DNA from: Patiria pectinifera
Lineage: Eukaryota > Echinodermata > Asteroidea > Valvatida > Asterinidae
Direction: 5' to 3'
DNA length: 64,000 bases
NCBI GenBank assembly: GCA_029964075.1
Contig: CM057147.1
Span: 26,619,513-26,683,512, forward strand
Shown here: positions 1 to 11,200 of the stretch, piece by piece
Position numbering within the stretch: position 1 is the first letter of the stretch
How the letters are laid out: the number at the start of each line of letters is the position of its first letter
Made by a program: the position numbers and the translations under genes
The notes under the pieces: model-generated
The model's database searches: none
The model's input: only the letters and a program-made list of their open reading frames with translations
What the model was told of the DNA's origin: nothing

Positions 1-500
1 ACCAACCCAAATTTTCATATGATGTGTAATTATGCCAGTGGCCGGTTCTGCGTTGGTCCTTGATGAGTACATAAACCTGCTATAGGCCTAAGCATGGTTT
101 TCTGAACACCGAGTTTAATACCTTTTCAGTAAAGACACTCGAACACTTTATTAATGATTTTGCATTACCTTTATTGATTTAGTGAGTACATTTTCGTATA
201 AGGATCTTGCAGGGAAGATTGTGTTTCTATTTGGGGAAACCATGCAAATAAAATAATTAACAATGGTGGGGCAAAGGTATGTATCTGCTGCCACCAAGCG
301 GCCGAACAGGCCGTAATAATATACATTCAGAAACATCATAACCCAATGATCAATTCGTGCTTAAATTGTTTTCTATTTGTTTGTTCAATACGACTAAAGC
401 TGAACTTGCGGGAGAACAACATTTTGTTTTCGAAAAGATACCTCTGCGCGAATGGGCGTATTCACAATTTGTGCGCCACGTGACCAGATTAGCCTGGTTC
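1..500. other. Sequence downstream of the carboxypeptidase gene
   Basis: No coding exon is recognisable here. It lies 3' of the minus-strand carboxypeptidase stop codon and so should hold its 3' untranslated region. Open frames on both strands are short and resemble nothing I know. Confidence 0.6.
147..175 (-). promoter_or_regulatory. Candidate polyadenylation signals of the carboxypeptidase gene
   Basis: Read on the minus strand, AATAAA occurs at 175-170 and again at 152-147. These are about 330 and 350 bases past the carboxypeptidase stop at 503-501. The position suits a 3' untranslated region end, but the hexamer is common in AT-rich DNA and no transcript data are available. Confidence 0.3.
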
Positions 501-682
501 TTAGGGTATGATGTGGTTGCCAATGACCTTAATGGCCGCAAAAACCTCCATGGCGCTAGGGTAGATATATTGTTCCGGCATCAAGAACCCATAGTTGCCC
601 GTGTCCCTCAGCTCCGGGGCGAAGCAGTAGGGGATGTTGGCCTTGCTGTAGGCCCAATCGGCGCTCGAGCCAGGGGCAACGT
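501..682 (-). CDS. Carboxypeptidase last coding exon
   Basis: On the minus strand the acceptor ATCACAG ends at 683. The exon opens with AC, which completes a tyrosine codon, and runs through SSADWAY and PELRDTG to a TAA stop at 503-501. It carries the catalytic glutamate of ELRDTG and the typical carboxypeptidase C-terminal helix (AMEVFAAIKVIGNHI). Confidence 0.93.
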
Positions 683-1550
683 CTGTGATGGAAATGGGAA
701 AGAAAACACACTCGCCAATCATCATCAAAGTTCGCAGTCGTTAAAACCGGTGTCATATGAAAATCCGACTCCTATGAAAGTCGGACCCCTTTTCCCTATC
801 ATTGGTTAATCCCTCGCCCATAATGATCCTAAAAATAGCATATTATCGTACTTACGCATGCGCAATACTACCAATGAGTCCACATTTCATGGAGTCAGAT
901 ATTCACGCTACACCGGCATAGTGCCTGCGATAGCAAGTGACTTGTGGTAAAGTCGAATCCTAAGTTGTCAAAAACTATTCAAATGGGAAACTAAAGGCAT
1001 TAAGTTGTCATTCCTCATCCTCTATTATGACCAGACTTGTGATTTAGGCAGACTTATAATTTAGGCTGCTTGTGTCAGACCGGACACTTGAATGACTTGT
1101 GCTGAACTCGACTACAACACTGAACAAGATCAGTGTCATTACTCATATGCTTTAATGACCGAAATGTAGAAATCTTATGAAAACCGACTGTATTGAGTAT
1201 TAAACGAGAGATTACAAGATTGATCAGACACTCACAGATGACGTTGGCGATGCTACCAGTTTGGAAGCTCAATCCGTTGACCGCCTTCAGCGCTGCCATG
1301 GCGCTGTCAGCGAGGTTTTTCTGAAAGGAAAACGCGAACAGCAAGTTTAACTGGGAAGATGGAGTATTTAAGTGGAACCGTTAGGTCGAAAAGGGGGCCT
1401 GCACTGTGAATCGCTCCTAGAACTGAGGCTGATATGTCAAATATAAGTGTGAATTATGTAAGCCCACCTGGGCTTGGTAGTTTGACGGTAGGGACGAGGT
1501 CCAACCGTATGGCGTCATCCAAAACTGGCTGTACGCGTGCATGTCGATGA
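501..1550 (-). CDS. M14 zinc carboxypeptidase, A-like (3' part, three exons)
   Basis: Secreted zinc exopeptidases of this family (M14A, digestive carboxypeptidases) remove C-terminal residues from peptides. Coding exons in transcript order are 1550-1468 (5' end in the gap), 1320-1236 and 682-501. Junction phases agree: phase 0, then a TAC tyrosine codon split as T|AC. The joined C-terminal ~115 residues carry the IDMHAYSQ motif (third zinc ligand His196 and Tyr198 in bovine CPA numbering), the catalytic loop tyrosine (Tyr248) in ANVIY, and the catalytic glutamate (Glu270) in ELRDTG. The residue at position 255, which is Asp in B-type enzymes, is Ala here in SSADW, so a preference for non-basic C-termini is inferred. 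About two thirds of the protein (signal peptide, propeptide, first zinc ligands) is missing, in the gap or outside. The family call is firm; the subtype is an inference. Confidence 0.93.
1236..1320 (-). CDS. Carboxypeptidase penultimate exon
   Basis: The minus-strand acceptor CTTTCAG lies just upstream (1327-1321) and the donor GTGAGT follows at 1235. The 85-nt exon encodes KNLADSAMAALKAV followed by GSIANVI and one base of the next codon. It corresponds to the family segment ending in the catalytic loop tyrosine (TIY in mammalian CPA). Confidence 0.92.
1468..1550 (-). CDS. Carboxypeptidase exon cut by the assembly gap
   Basis: The exon reads out of the N gap as IDMHAYSQFWMTPYGW and onward, ending at CAG before a GTGGGC donor at 1467. 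It is in phase 0 with the next exon. The His in MHAYSQ aligns with a zinc ligand of the family. The 5' boundary is lost in the gap. Confidence 0.9.
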
Positions 1551-2050
1551 NNNNNNNNNNNNNNNNNNNNNNNNNNNNNNNNNNNNNNNNNNNNNNNNNN
1601 NNNNNNNNNNNNNNNNNNNNNNNNNNNNNNNNNNNNNNNNNNNNNNNNNNNNNNNNNNNNNNNNNNNNNNNNNNNNNNNNNNNNNNNNNNNNNNNNNNNN
1701 NNNNNNNNNNNNNNNNNNNNNNNNNNNNNNNNNNNNNNNNNNNNNNNNNNNNNNNNNNNNNNNNNNNNNNNNNNNNNNNNNNNNNNNNNNNNNNNNNNNN
1801 NNNNNNNNNNNNNNNNNNNNNNNNNNNNNNNNNNNNNNNNNNNNNNNNNNNNNNNNNNNNNNNNNNNNNNNNNNNNNNNNNNNNNNNNNNNNNNNNNNNN
1901 NNNNNNNNNNNNNNNNNNNNNNNNNNNNNNNNNNNNNNNNNNNNNNNNNNNNNNNNNNNNNNNNNNNNNNNNNNNNNNNNNNNNNNNNNNNNNNNNNNNN
2001 NNNNNNNNNNNNNNNNNNNNNNNNNNNNNNNNNNNNNNNNNNNNNNNNNN
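1551..2050. other. Assembly gap (500 N)
   Basis: Exactly 500 N, the usual filler size for a gap of unknown length, so the real distance is not known. It hides the carboxypeptidase 5' exons and probably the SPPL3 promoter, since only 142 bases separate it from the SPPL3 start codon. Confidence 0.99.
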
Positions 2051-2192
2051 TCCCGATTGCGCGTATGGTCGGGTATGTTTGTGTACATAAACTTGACTTG
2101 CAGCTGGACGGTGTTATGATCACCATTTTGAGAGTTTTCTGTGAATAAGGAATACAGATTTTGTGAGGGAAAAGGCTGATACCACCGTCAAG

Positions 2193-2215
2193 ATGGCATC
2201 GGAGTCCTATGATTG
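2193..2215 (+). CDS. SPPL3: SPPL3 exon 1 (coding part)
   Basis: ATG GCA TCG GAG TCC TAT GAT TG, then the donor GTGAGT. It encodes MASESYD plus two bases of Trp8, completed by the first G of exon 2. Human SPPL3 begins in the same way and splits the same tryptophan. Only 23 nt are coding, so it is easily missed. A G stands at -1 and an A at -2 of the ATG. The 5' UTR runs left towards the gap. Confidence 0.9.
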
Positions 2216-5200
2216 GTGAGTTAATTTCTGTTTTAACAGAACGAAGTGTTTCTTTAGCCTTGGACTGGTCTCGCAGTTTTTCCGTTCTCAATATATCCTC
2301 GAGTCACCATAATCGGCGCAGGTAACGCTTGCAACGCGCGCGTTGTCCAACGCAAATTGAATGCGAGTGCGTTGAAATAGATCCTCGTCGTTTTAGGTGG
2401 ACTGAGGATATAATTGGGCAGATTGTATAGCACCCTCAATAATAGTCCGAGTAACTAGGACTCTACGGATCGCTCTTTTAACAGTTGGAGGTGGTCGGGC
2501 GATAGTAGAGTCCTAGGTACGTGGCCGTATATGGGTACCATTAACGTGTTTTGACCATTTTCACTCGTACCCCCAATCAAAATCGTTAGATTTCACCTCA
2601 AAAACAGTCTTCAAACTGCCTTATGCGCCCCTGTAGGCTTCAGTGGGAATTGGAAATACAAATGGTGGTGGTTAGGTTCACATACCTTAGAGAAGAAAAG
2701 AGAAATTTCACCTTCAATTCGGAAACCGAGCCTGGCCGAGCTGTCGTGCCGGTAACTGCCATCTTTAATGTTGTTGTTGCGTACGATTCATTCAACGATT
2801 CATTTATACTACGCTGCATGGGGAGTCCTGTTTATTACGTCACGATTTAATATGTTTTGTTTGCTGCCCCCAACGACGACTTTTACACAAATTGCACGTT
2901 CGGGTCGAAACAGGACCCGAAAAGGAAAGATTTCTGTATACGAAGTTCACTCAACGCCCTGTGTACAAACGCTATGAGATTGGACTGAAAAATTTAAGTG
3001 TTTTCTAAGAAAATGCTTGTATTTTCTCACTGCTCAAATTGACTTTGATGACATGAAATTGCTATCTGGGGGCTTGTTAGTCAATACAGAGGAAAATTAG
3101 TGAACTTCGTATATGGAAATCTTTCCCCTGAAAAACAGCTCTCAAAAGTACCTTTTGAGTTTTGTACTCATTTCATGACAGACGCAATAGTCGTTTTTAT
3201 TTCATCACACCTTAGGCTAAATATACCCGAAAAATGACGGAAATGTCTTCGAGCATTCCACAACCTCTTTAAAAATTGAAGGTGTGTATCCCTTTCCAGC
3301 TCTACATTTTTCAACTTATCTAGATAAGTTTCCACAAAGAGTTTAAACAATTAAGAATGCATGTAGTGCTGATCTAGCTAAGTTGTTTCTATTCCCCCCC
3401 ACCCCTTTTAAATGACTAAATGTACGCATCTGGCCACATTTAAAAGGGAACTCATGTAACTGCAATATTGATATTCCATACTATATTTGTTTTCAGTATA
3501 TAAATTTGAACATCATGAGGTACAATACAATACAATACCATACAATAAAACCTTTATTATAAAAACTTTATTGTGTTATTCGTATCAAAAAATATTGTCA
3601 CAATACGGTGTAAGCCTAACTGGTTTGTACTGGTCTGTGAACATGTGACTCACAAAATAGAAGCATCCTTTGTATATCTCCCAAACAAAGAACCCTAGAA
3701 CCTTGGGGACCAATACACACACCATATGGCCAGGCCTGCTTGCACTAGTGACCACAAGGATTTGTTTGGTTTGTTGATTGCTCATGCGTGACCATTGAAC
3801 AATGAATTTCCTTGCAGTTCTCAATCCCACACACAATGAAACTTGGGAATATGTGCACATGTATGTATGTGTACCAGTACATGCGCATCTGCTGCCCAGC
3901 TTTTGCCATTGTTTGCGATTGTTGTGTTTCCAACTTCAGTGTGCACGTTCTGCCATTGCCACAATTGCGTATGCTGTTTTATTTTGGGTTTAGCGGAAGG
4001 ATATTCATAACATGGTACTTCCCATTATCCCATGTAAGAATTATACACGACGTGTACATGAAACATGCACAACTTTACATTTTTTACACTGATTTGGTGT
4101 GTTTAACATGAGACCTTATAGATTGTCGGACATCTTGGAGGGTATTCTTTGTTGTTTTAATTCAAAAACAGTGGATGCACACTGTTGTACGTATCTACAC
4201 CAATCTGAGCATGCCATCTCAGTAAACACAGTAGGCCCCCTTCTATGGCAAAGGCAGTGCGCCAGCTATTTTTCAGATAAAAAATTGTGGGACGCTTGCA
4301 AAATGCTTTAACCAGTAAAGGGGCGCCCATAAATACACAGTGATCAGACCAAAACAAATAATAGTCCTGCTTCCGGTTACCCTACCTACATGTACCCTAT
4401 TTTGACAGCCCCTACCCTAATTTTTTTTTGGGGGGGGGGGGGAAATGAGGAAAAACCCTGAAAATCATCAATAACTACCGGAACCTTACCCTTGACTACA
4501 CACAAACACCTCCATATGATCGTACCCAAACAAATTTGCCACCCCCCCCAAAAAAAATTCCCTACCTATATTTGTACCTACCCTGTTTTAAAATGTCTGT
4601 AATCGAAAGCAGAAGTCTATTTTGTTTCGTTTTTGCCTAGGGTGTGCTAATTCATCTACATGTAAAGAACTTTTTGACGAGGAAGCCGTTTTTGATTGTG
4701 TTCTCTGAATAGAAAAAAAATTGTGAACAGTTGATTAGGATGGTGCCAGACTATTTTATGATGGGAGTGCGTTCCAAGCCTCACTTTAATATTTTTTTTA
4801 ATGTGGATTAAACAGTAGATATATGTTTAATTAATCACAACTTTTTAATTATTCATAAGAGCAGACCAGGATTACGTGGTAATGAACTTTAATTCAGCGC
4901 TTTTATATCTACTCGCAAGTTTCAAAACAAAGAGTTTCTCACTTTCAATTTAATTCATATGGCTGACTTGTGAATAAAGCCTACAGCCACCAACTTGAAG
5001 GGGGGGGGGGGGTTGTCTTTTTGTGTGTGTAGAAACAGTGAAGGTGCATTGATACACGGATACCATTAGTATAGGTCACAATGCTGCAATATGCCTCAAT
5101 ACACTGTGCTTTGTAGAAAAACAAATGGGTTCCATGCTCTTTTGTTTAAAGGGAATGTACAACATTTTAAATTGCTGCAATTTTCAGAAATAAATAGATT

Positions 5201-8200
5201 TGGAGGATTAGTATGTTATAGCAAATATTGTTAAACTGACTTGCTTCACGTTTTGGGTTCGGAGATGCTGGGAAATCCAAGAAACCAACCATGTTCTTGT
5301 AGTCTGGTTGCCTGACCCCACTTAAGATGAAACGGAGCTCAATGTATAGACTTCGGGGAATTGTAAGGTCAGAGAATCAGTCTAGCAGGCTTGTACCCCT
5401 TCACAGGTGTTTAATCAATTGCAAAGAAAATGAGGAATATCCAGATATGAAAAAAATTGGGAGCATTTAAAAAAAAAAGCCAGTTTTCTCCAACGCTGGT
5501 CAGCTGACTAGCGTTGGAAAAAATACAAGTTTTCTTGAAAATGTCAGCACACCAGGAGCCACGATTTTACAGGATACTTTAGACTGTCATTCCCTAACAA
5601 TCCAGTAAGATATTGCGTGATAATTTGATCATTTTGTTTTTTGATGTTTGCAAATGTTGTACCGGTATCTTCCCTTTAAACTACCTATCACAGCTAAGGC
5701 CAACAAAAAAAAGTCTTCAGTTTCTGGTATGCGCGCGCGTCACCGTAGCTATGCGCGTCAGCAAAATGAAACAGTTTTTTTTTCAATGAAAGATGATGTC
5801 TCAAAACCGCCAAACTCGCTGGTTTGACTGGAATCCTGCTGCTGCACAATTTTAACGTGTTTTTAGGTTGGGTTATGGTCGAGAATAAGCTTTGTGTGGC
5901 CTCTCTGGACTCCCATATATTTGCACAAAGTTTAGTCGGGCACCATTTGCAGTCATCAGCCGACATTTGAAGCAAAAAAATCAGGTAAACAAAAAAAAAG
6001 CCGCGTCGCCGCACCACTTTTTTGGCAAGCTCCATACCAGAAACCGGGGACTTTTTTTTGTTGGCCTAAATGAAAGCATTGCCCTTATGATGTCTTGGAT
6101 GTGTCTACAGTGCCTTAGGGCTTGTACATGTACATGGGTTAGGGATAATGGCATCACCTTCCTGCGCCGTAAGTCATCATTATGGAGTGCAGGCTCATTT
6201 CCTGTGCCGTTATTCCCCCTCATAATGAATGCGTTGTTGGGAACATTGCCAGGGAAGGAAGGATCTCTATTGTGGGATTGGATGGCAGGAAGAAATAAGC
6301 ATGGGATCGTTAGCATTCTGCATCCCAAGCGTTCACAATACAAATATTATCATTGATAATAACCAGGTATGAAAAGAGTATTATGTAACTTTTTTCCATA
6401 AATTGAGAGTAAGGTCACATAATACAATTACACTTAGGACTTAAAGGGAATGTACATCATTGGCTTTTGCTGTAATATGGGGTTAGTATAATAGATCACA
6501 TATTGTTACACTGACAAGTTTTGTGTCCGAAAATGCTGGAAAAACCAAGAAAAACAAAAATTTTCAATTTGTCTGGTTCCCTGACTCCACTGAAGATGAA
6601 ATGGATCAATTGGAAATTTATACAAAAATACAATTTTTCTTGGAAATGACTTCACACCAGATGCCATAATTTTACAGGATGTTTTAGACTGTCATTTACC
6701 AACATCCCAGTAAGGTATTTTGTAGAAAATTGATAGGTTTGTTTTTGGATGTTTGCAAATGTTGTATATTCTGTTTTAAGGTGATGCAACATTTGCAAAC
6801 ATCAAAAAACAAAATTGCTAAATCATTAAGAAATGCCTTACTTGACTGTAAGTGAATAATAGTCTCAAGCATCCTGTGAAATAACTAACTTCACAAAAAT
6901 TCCACTTTTCTTGAAAATGACAAGCACACCAGGTGCCATGATTTCACAGGATCCGTGAGACTGTTATTCACTTACAGTCAACTTTAACTGATGTACATGT
7001 ATAAGTTATTTCATAATAATTTGGTAGTTTTGGTTTTTTATGTTTGCAAGTACCGTACCTTTTATAAATTTTGATTATAAATACATCTGTCCCTACTTTC
7101 CAGTTGATTGAGCAGATCATATTTCCATGAATTCAATCTGCTTGTGGCATCCATATCAATTAATATTGTTTGATTATGCCTGTCATATACTGCCTTTATT
7201 ACTGTTCAGTTAGATAAGATTGCGTGGACTGGTAGAGACGGGTTCTGTTGATGAAATTCAATTAAAAAGCATTCAAATTACTGCATGGGTTGTTGCTGAA
7301 TTGGTTTTTGGGCGCTTTTGAGTGAAACCAAATTGATAAAAACTGGTAGATGGAAAATTGGCTTATTTATTACAATGTTCCCACGGTCATGGAAAAATCA
7401 TCAAAAGTCCTGGAAAAAAGTTGTCCTGGAAAAGCATGGAAAAATCATGAATAATTGGGGAAAAAAAGTCAAGAAAAAGTCATGGAAATCAAGATCATAC
7501 ATGTGAGGGTTAATTTTGGTGGGCCGCTTTAAGAATGGCTGTAAGGGGAGGAAGAGGCCATTATTTATTACAACTTATTTTCAAAAGCTAACAAATGGTT
7601 AGGCCAAAATAAGAAATACTTCTGCTTCCGGTTTCCCTACTACCCTATTCTGACAGCCCCTACCCTAATTTTTTTATGGGAAAAATGAGAAAATAACACC
7701 CAAAACCATCAATTTTTACCTTTTACCATTGACTACACGCAGACGGCTCCATATAATCGTACACAAAAATAAAATTGCAAAAAAAATTCCCTACCTATCT
7801 ACCCTATTTTCGAATGCCATGTAATCGGAAGCAGAACAATTTTTTTTTTTGTCCTAAGGGTTAATTTTGATGGGCCTCTTCAAGGATGGCTGTAAGAGGA
7901 GGAGGAGGCCATTATTTATTACAACTTATTTTCAAAAGCTAACAAATGGTTAGCCTAATATCAGGGGTTCATCAGTATCATTCATAATACCAAACAACTT
8001 TTCTCTGCCAAATGGTGTCAAATGTCATGGAAAATTGTCATTTTAGTCCTGGAAAGTCCTGAAAAGTTATGGAAGTTGATTTTCAGATTTCTGTGGGAAC
8101 CCTGTTATTGTTGACCAGTTTTGATATTATTTTTTTGCGATGAGGTTCCCAGCAAACCCCCCCCCCCCAACAACAAGAAGTGCACAGAGTTAGGGATAAC

Positions 8201-11200
8201 ATTGAAGTTGTGATGTGCAGTTCTTAAATCAAATGCATATTTGGGGGAAAAAATGACATTATATTCTTTTACCATTAAAATTGAGTTATCCTCCTTCATT
8301 TGCTGGTAGTCAAATGTGGAAATCCCAAAGTTCAACTTTGAACGCTAATACTAATAGCAGTTAAGACTTTCAGGATGTTCATTCCATGAAAGTCACAGTT
8401 CATGCAAACTGGGCCACCCGGTTGGCCTGCTCCAGTTTGACGTGGAGTTTCACATTCAGAACTCGCTTATTTTGATACACAGTTCACATTTTACACACAT
8501 GCAGATTAAATCAAAACATATTTCACAACTTGATAACATGAACATGTACCTAGACTCTATTATTTTTTCAGACTGAGTTCATCTGATCTGAAATGGAGCC
8601 CATTACTGCAGACCTTTTTCTTCCTATTTGCTCAGCAGTGGTGGCACCAGACTCTAATTTTTTTGGGGGTGGTGAGCAATTGGAGGGCAAGGAACTATTT
8701 GGGGAGGGGGTAGTCAAAATAAAATCGGATGATATCCAAAATCTAAGGGGAAGGTAAGGAAGAGCCCAATAACTAAAATGGCAACTAAAAGCCTGTGTAC
8801 ATGCGTGTGCCATTGTCAATGGTCCGGAAATAAGCCCACTATAGAGCAACTTAGAAGTGTATTAATCTGCAGAATGTATAACATGTACATGTACAAAGAC
8901 ACTGGCTGCACACCATCTACGGCTGTGTTAATGCATGTGTGGTGTGTTTTGTCTACCAAAGTACCAATGTTTATAATGCTTTCATTGGTTTAAAATGTGT
9001 CCACAAAACCGATGATTCACTGTCTTTCTTCAACTTGTTATGAATCTTAACAGCGAAGAAAATAAACATAAATACTATATTTGTACATGTAGATAAAGCG
9101 TTGAGGGAAAACTGGGGGGGGGGGGGGGGAAAGGAAATGCCCTCCCCCATCCCCCCAGTGCCGCCACTGGTGCACAGTGAATCAGCAAATAACAACAATA
9201 ATACTCTAAGTGTCTATAGACCTATAGAAATCTGTAAGGAAAAACTAATAAAACCTTGAACTTCCTTCCTGCAATGACCGGTGTGTACATACATGTACAT
9301 GTACATGTACGCAGTATGAGCTGCAACACAATTCTTTTGAACTAGATACATGTACATGTATGTGGTTCAGGATGCCATTCCAGTACCCAGCTGCTTGTGG
9401 TTTTTGAGTAATTTTTCTTTTGTATCAGCTTGTGTAAATATCCATGCTCTTAAAAATGCAGGAAAAAATTTAATAAAAAAGGAAGTGGTTTTTTGGAGCA
9501 ACTTTTTTTGTCTCGGCTTGAAAAAAAAATCTCTCGAAAATCAAAAATAAAAATTGAACAAATAAAAATGAAATGTTTACTAAATTGAAGAAAATATGTT
9601 TTGAACAGTGCAATTGATGTGTTCAGTGTTATGATATTTTTGGATTTATACAACAACATAATGCCCAAAACAGTTCATTTTTGAATAATTTATTGAAGAG
9701 GAATTATTTTGCAATCAAAAATTGAGATCCTTAAGAAAATCCGTTCTACTGCTTGTGTAGGAGTTTCTAACATGTCACGTGAACACACAGTCTTGTGTTT
9801 GACGCTGTGATTTAGCCACTGCTCCAAGTAAATTTAGACTGGTTTGAAGTTGTATCAGTCACCTAGTGCCTAGGGGTGTGCATCGGAACCGGGTACCAGA
9901 CCGCTGATGTCAGGAACCCGTTCCAGATTATGGGATCGGGTACCAGTAACCAACTTTTCAAATTACTTAGTAGCTGTTTAGACAATGAACAATAATGGTT
10001 TTAAACGCCATTTGTGGGGAATTTTCAAAATGAAAACCAGACTACATGGAAAACCAAAACAGATTTCACGTCTATGTGCATTTTACATGTTTTAACAAGC
10101 GACAGATGACGCTTGTGAATATTGCAGTTTACACTGTAACGTTTTAAAGCTCTTAAGACATCTTCCAGAATTGGAATTGTGGGGTATGGTTTCTTTTACG
10201 GGTACCTGTGTTTTACTTCAAAAGGGTACCCGGTTCCTGCGCAAACAGTAAATACTCACCTGGCCAGAGACCTTTATTTGGTTATCAGACCTCAGCACTA
10301 TTACTTTTCTGACATGTCTTGAGGGTGCATAATTCAATAGCTCACCCATGGATGTAAATGTAAGACTTTGCTTACTGGTGCACCGTTATTGCCTGTGCTG
10401 GGATTTGGGTGCATAATCTAATATTTCATTGTAGAAAGACAGTGCCAGATGTTGGAGGTGTGTGCAAGTACATGTACATGTATGCATTAAATATAGGTCA
10501 CCTCCTCACAGCTGATTGTTGGGGATCTAACTAAAAAAAACACCAAAACAAATGTCAGCATCTAGTAGACCTGTACGATCTTACAATGTATGTGAGGCGT
10601 TCTCGCAAATAGAGACAGAACTGGGCAGAGGTTGATAGTTGCGCATCACTTGGACATTCCGTTGACAAGTTATGACTAATGCTTGCATTTATCTACATGT
10701 CAAAAATAGTACAATACTGAGGAAAAGGCCTTTACAGAAAATGAAAGATGCCAATTGTGATGCGATCAAGCTAAATGAGTCGTTTGTCGGGAATTTTTAT
10801 TTAGAGATACAGGCCAAAATAGGGCCACTTCATCACATCACTTCATCACGTCTCTTGGTGTTCCAACTTCCATAATTTTGGAACTGAAAAGATACCAGCA
10901 TGCGGTTTTTACAGCAGTTATGCTGAGATTGTGCTCTTTTCAAATCTATGATAAAAGTTTTTTGACCAGGGTCGACAAACGACTCATGTAGCTTGATCGC
11001 GTCACAATTCTTTTTCCTTAAAAACTTTTTTATTCCACAATTTTTAGACTACATGTATTTTGCGTGAACCAAAGATTACAAATATCAAAAAATCAGAAAA
11101 TCAAAAATAAGTCACCCCCATTCATTTTCCCCCCAGTTTTCTCCACAATGGCCTGTGCCAAGTTTGGTCTCATTTTGCCTGAACGTCCCACTTGTACATC

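Noticed and set aside
357..809. 150-codon plus-strand frame over the carboxypeptidase last exon
   Set aside because: Antisense shadow of the exon at 501-682; the minus strand carries the recognisable ELRDTG motif and splice sites.
5694..6356. Open frames of 113-154 codons on both strands
   Set aside because: They lie within or next to a Harbinger-like MITE whose second copy (26788-27159) does not keep the frames.
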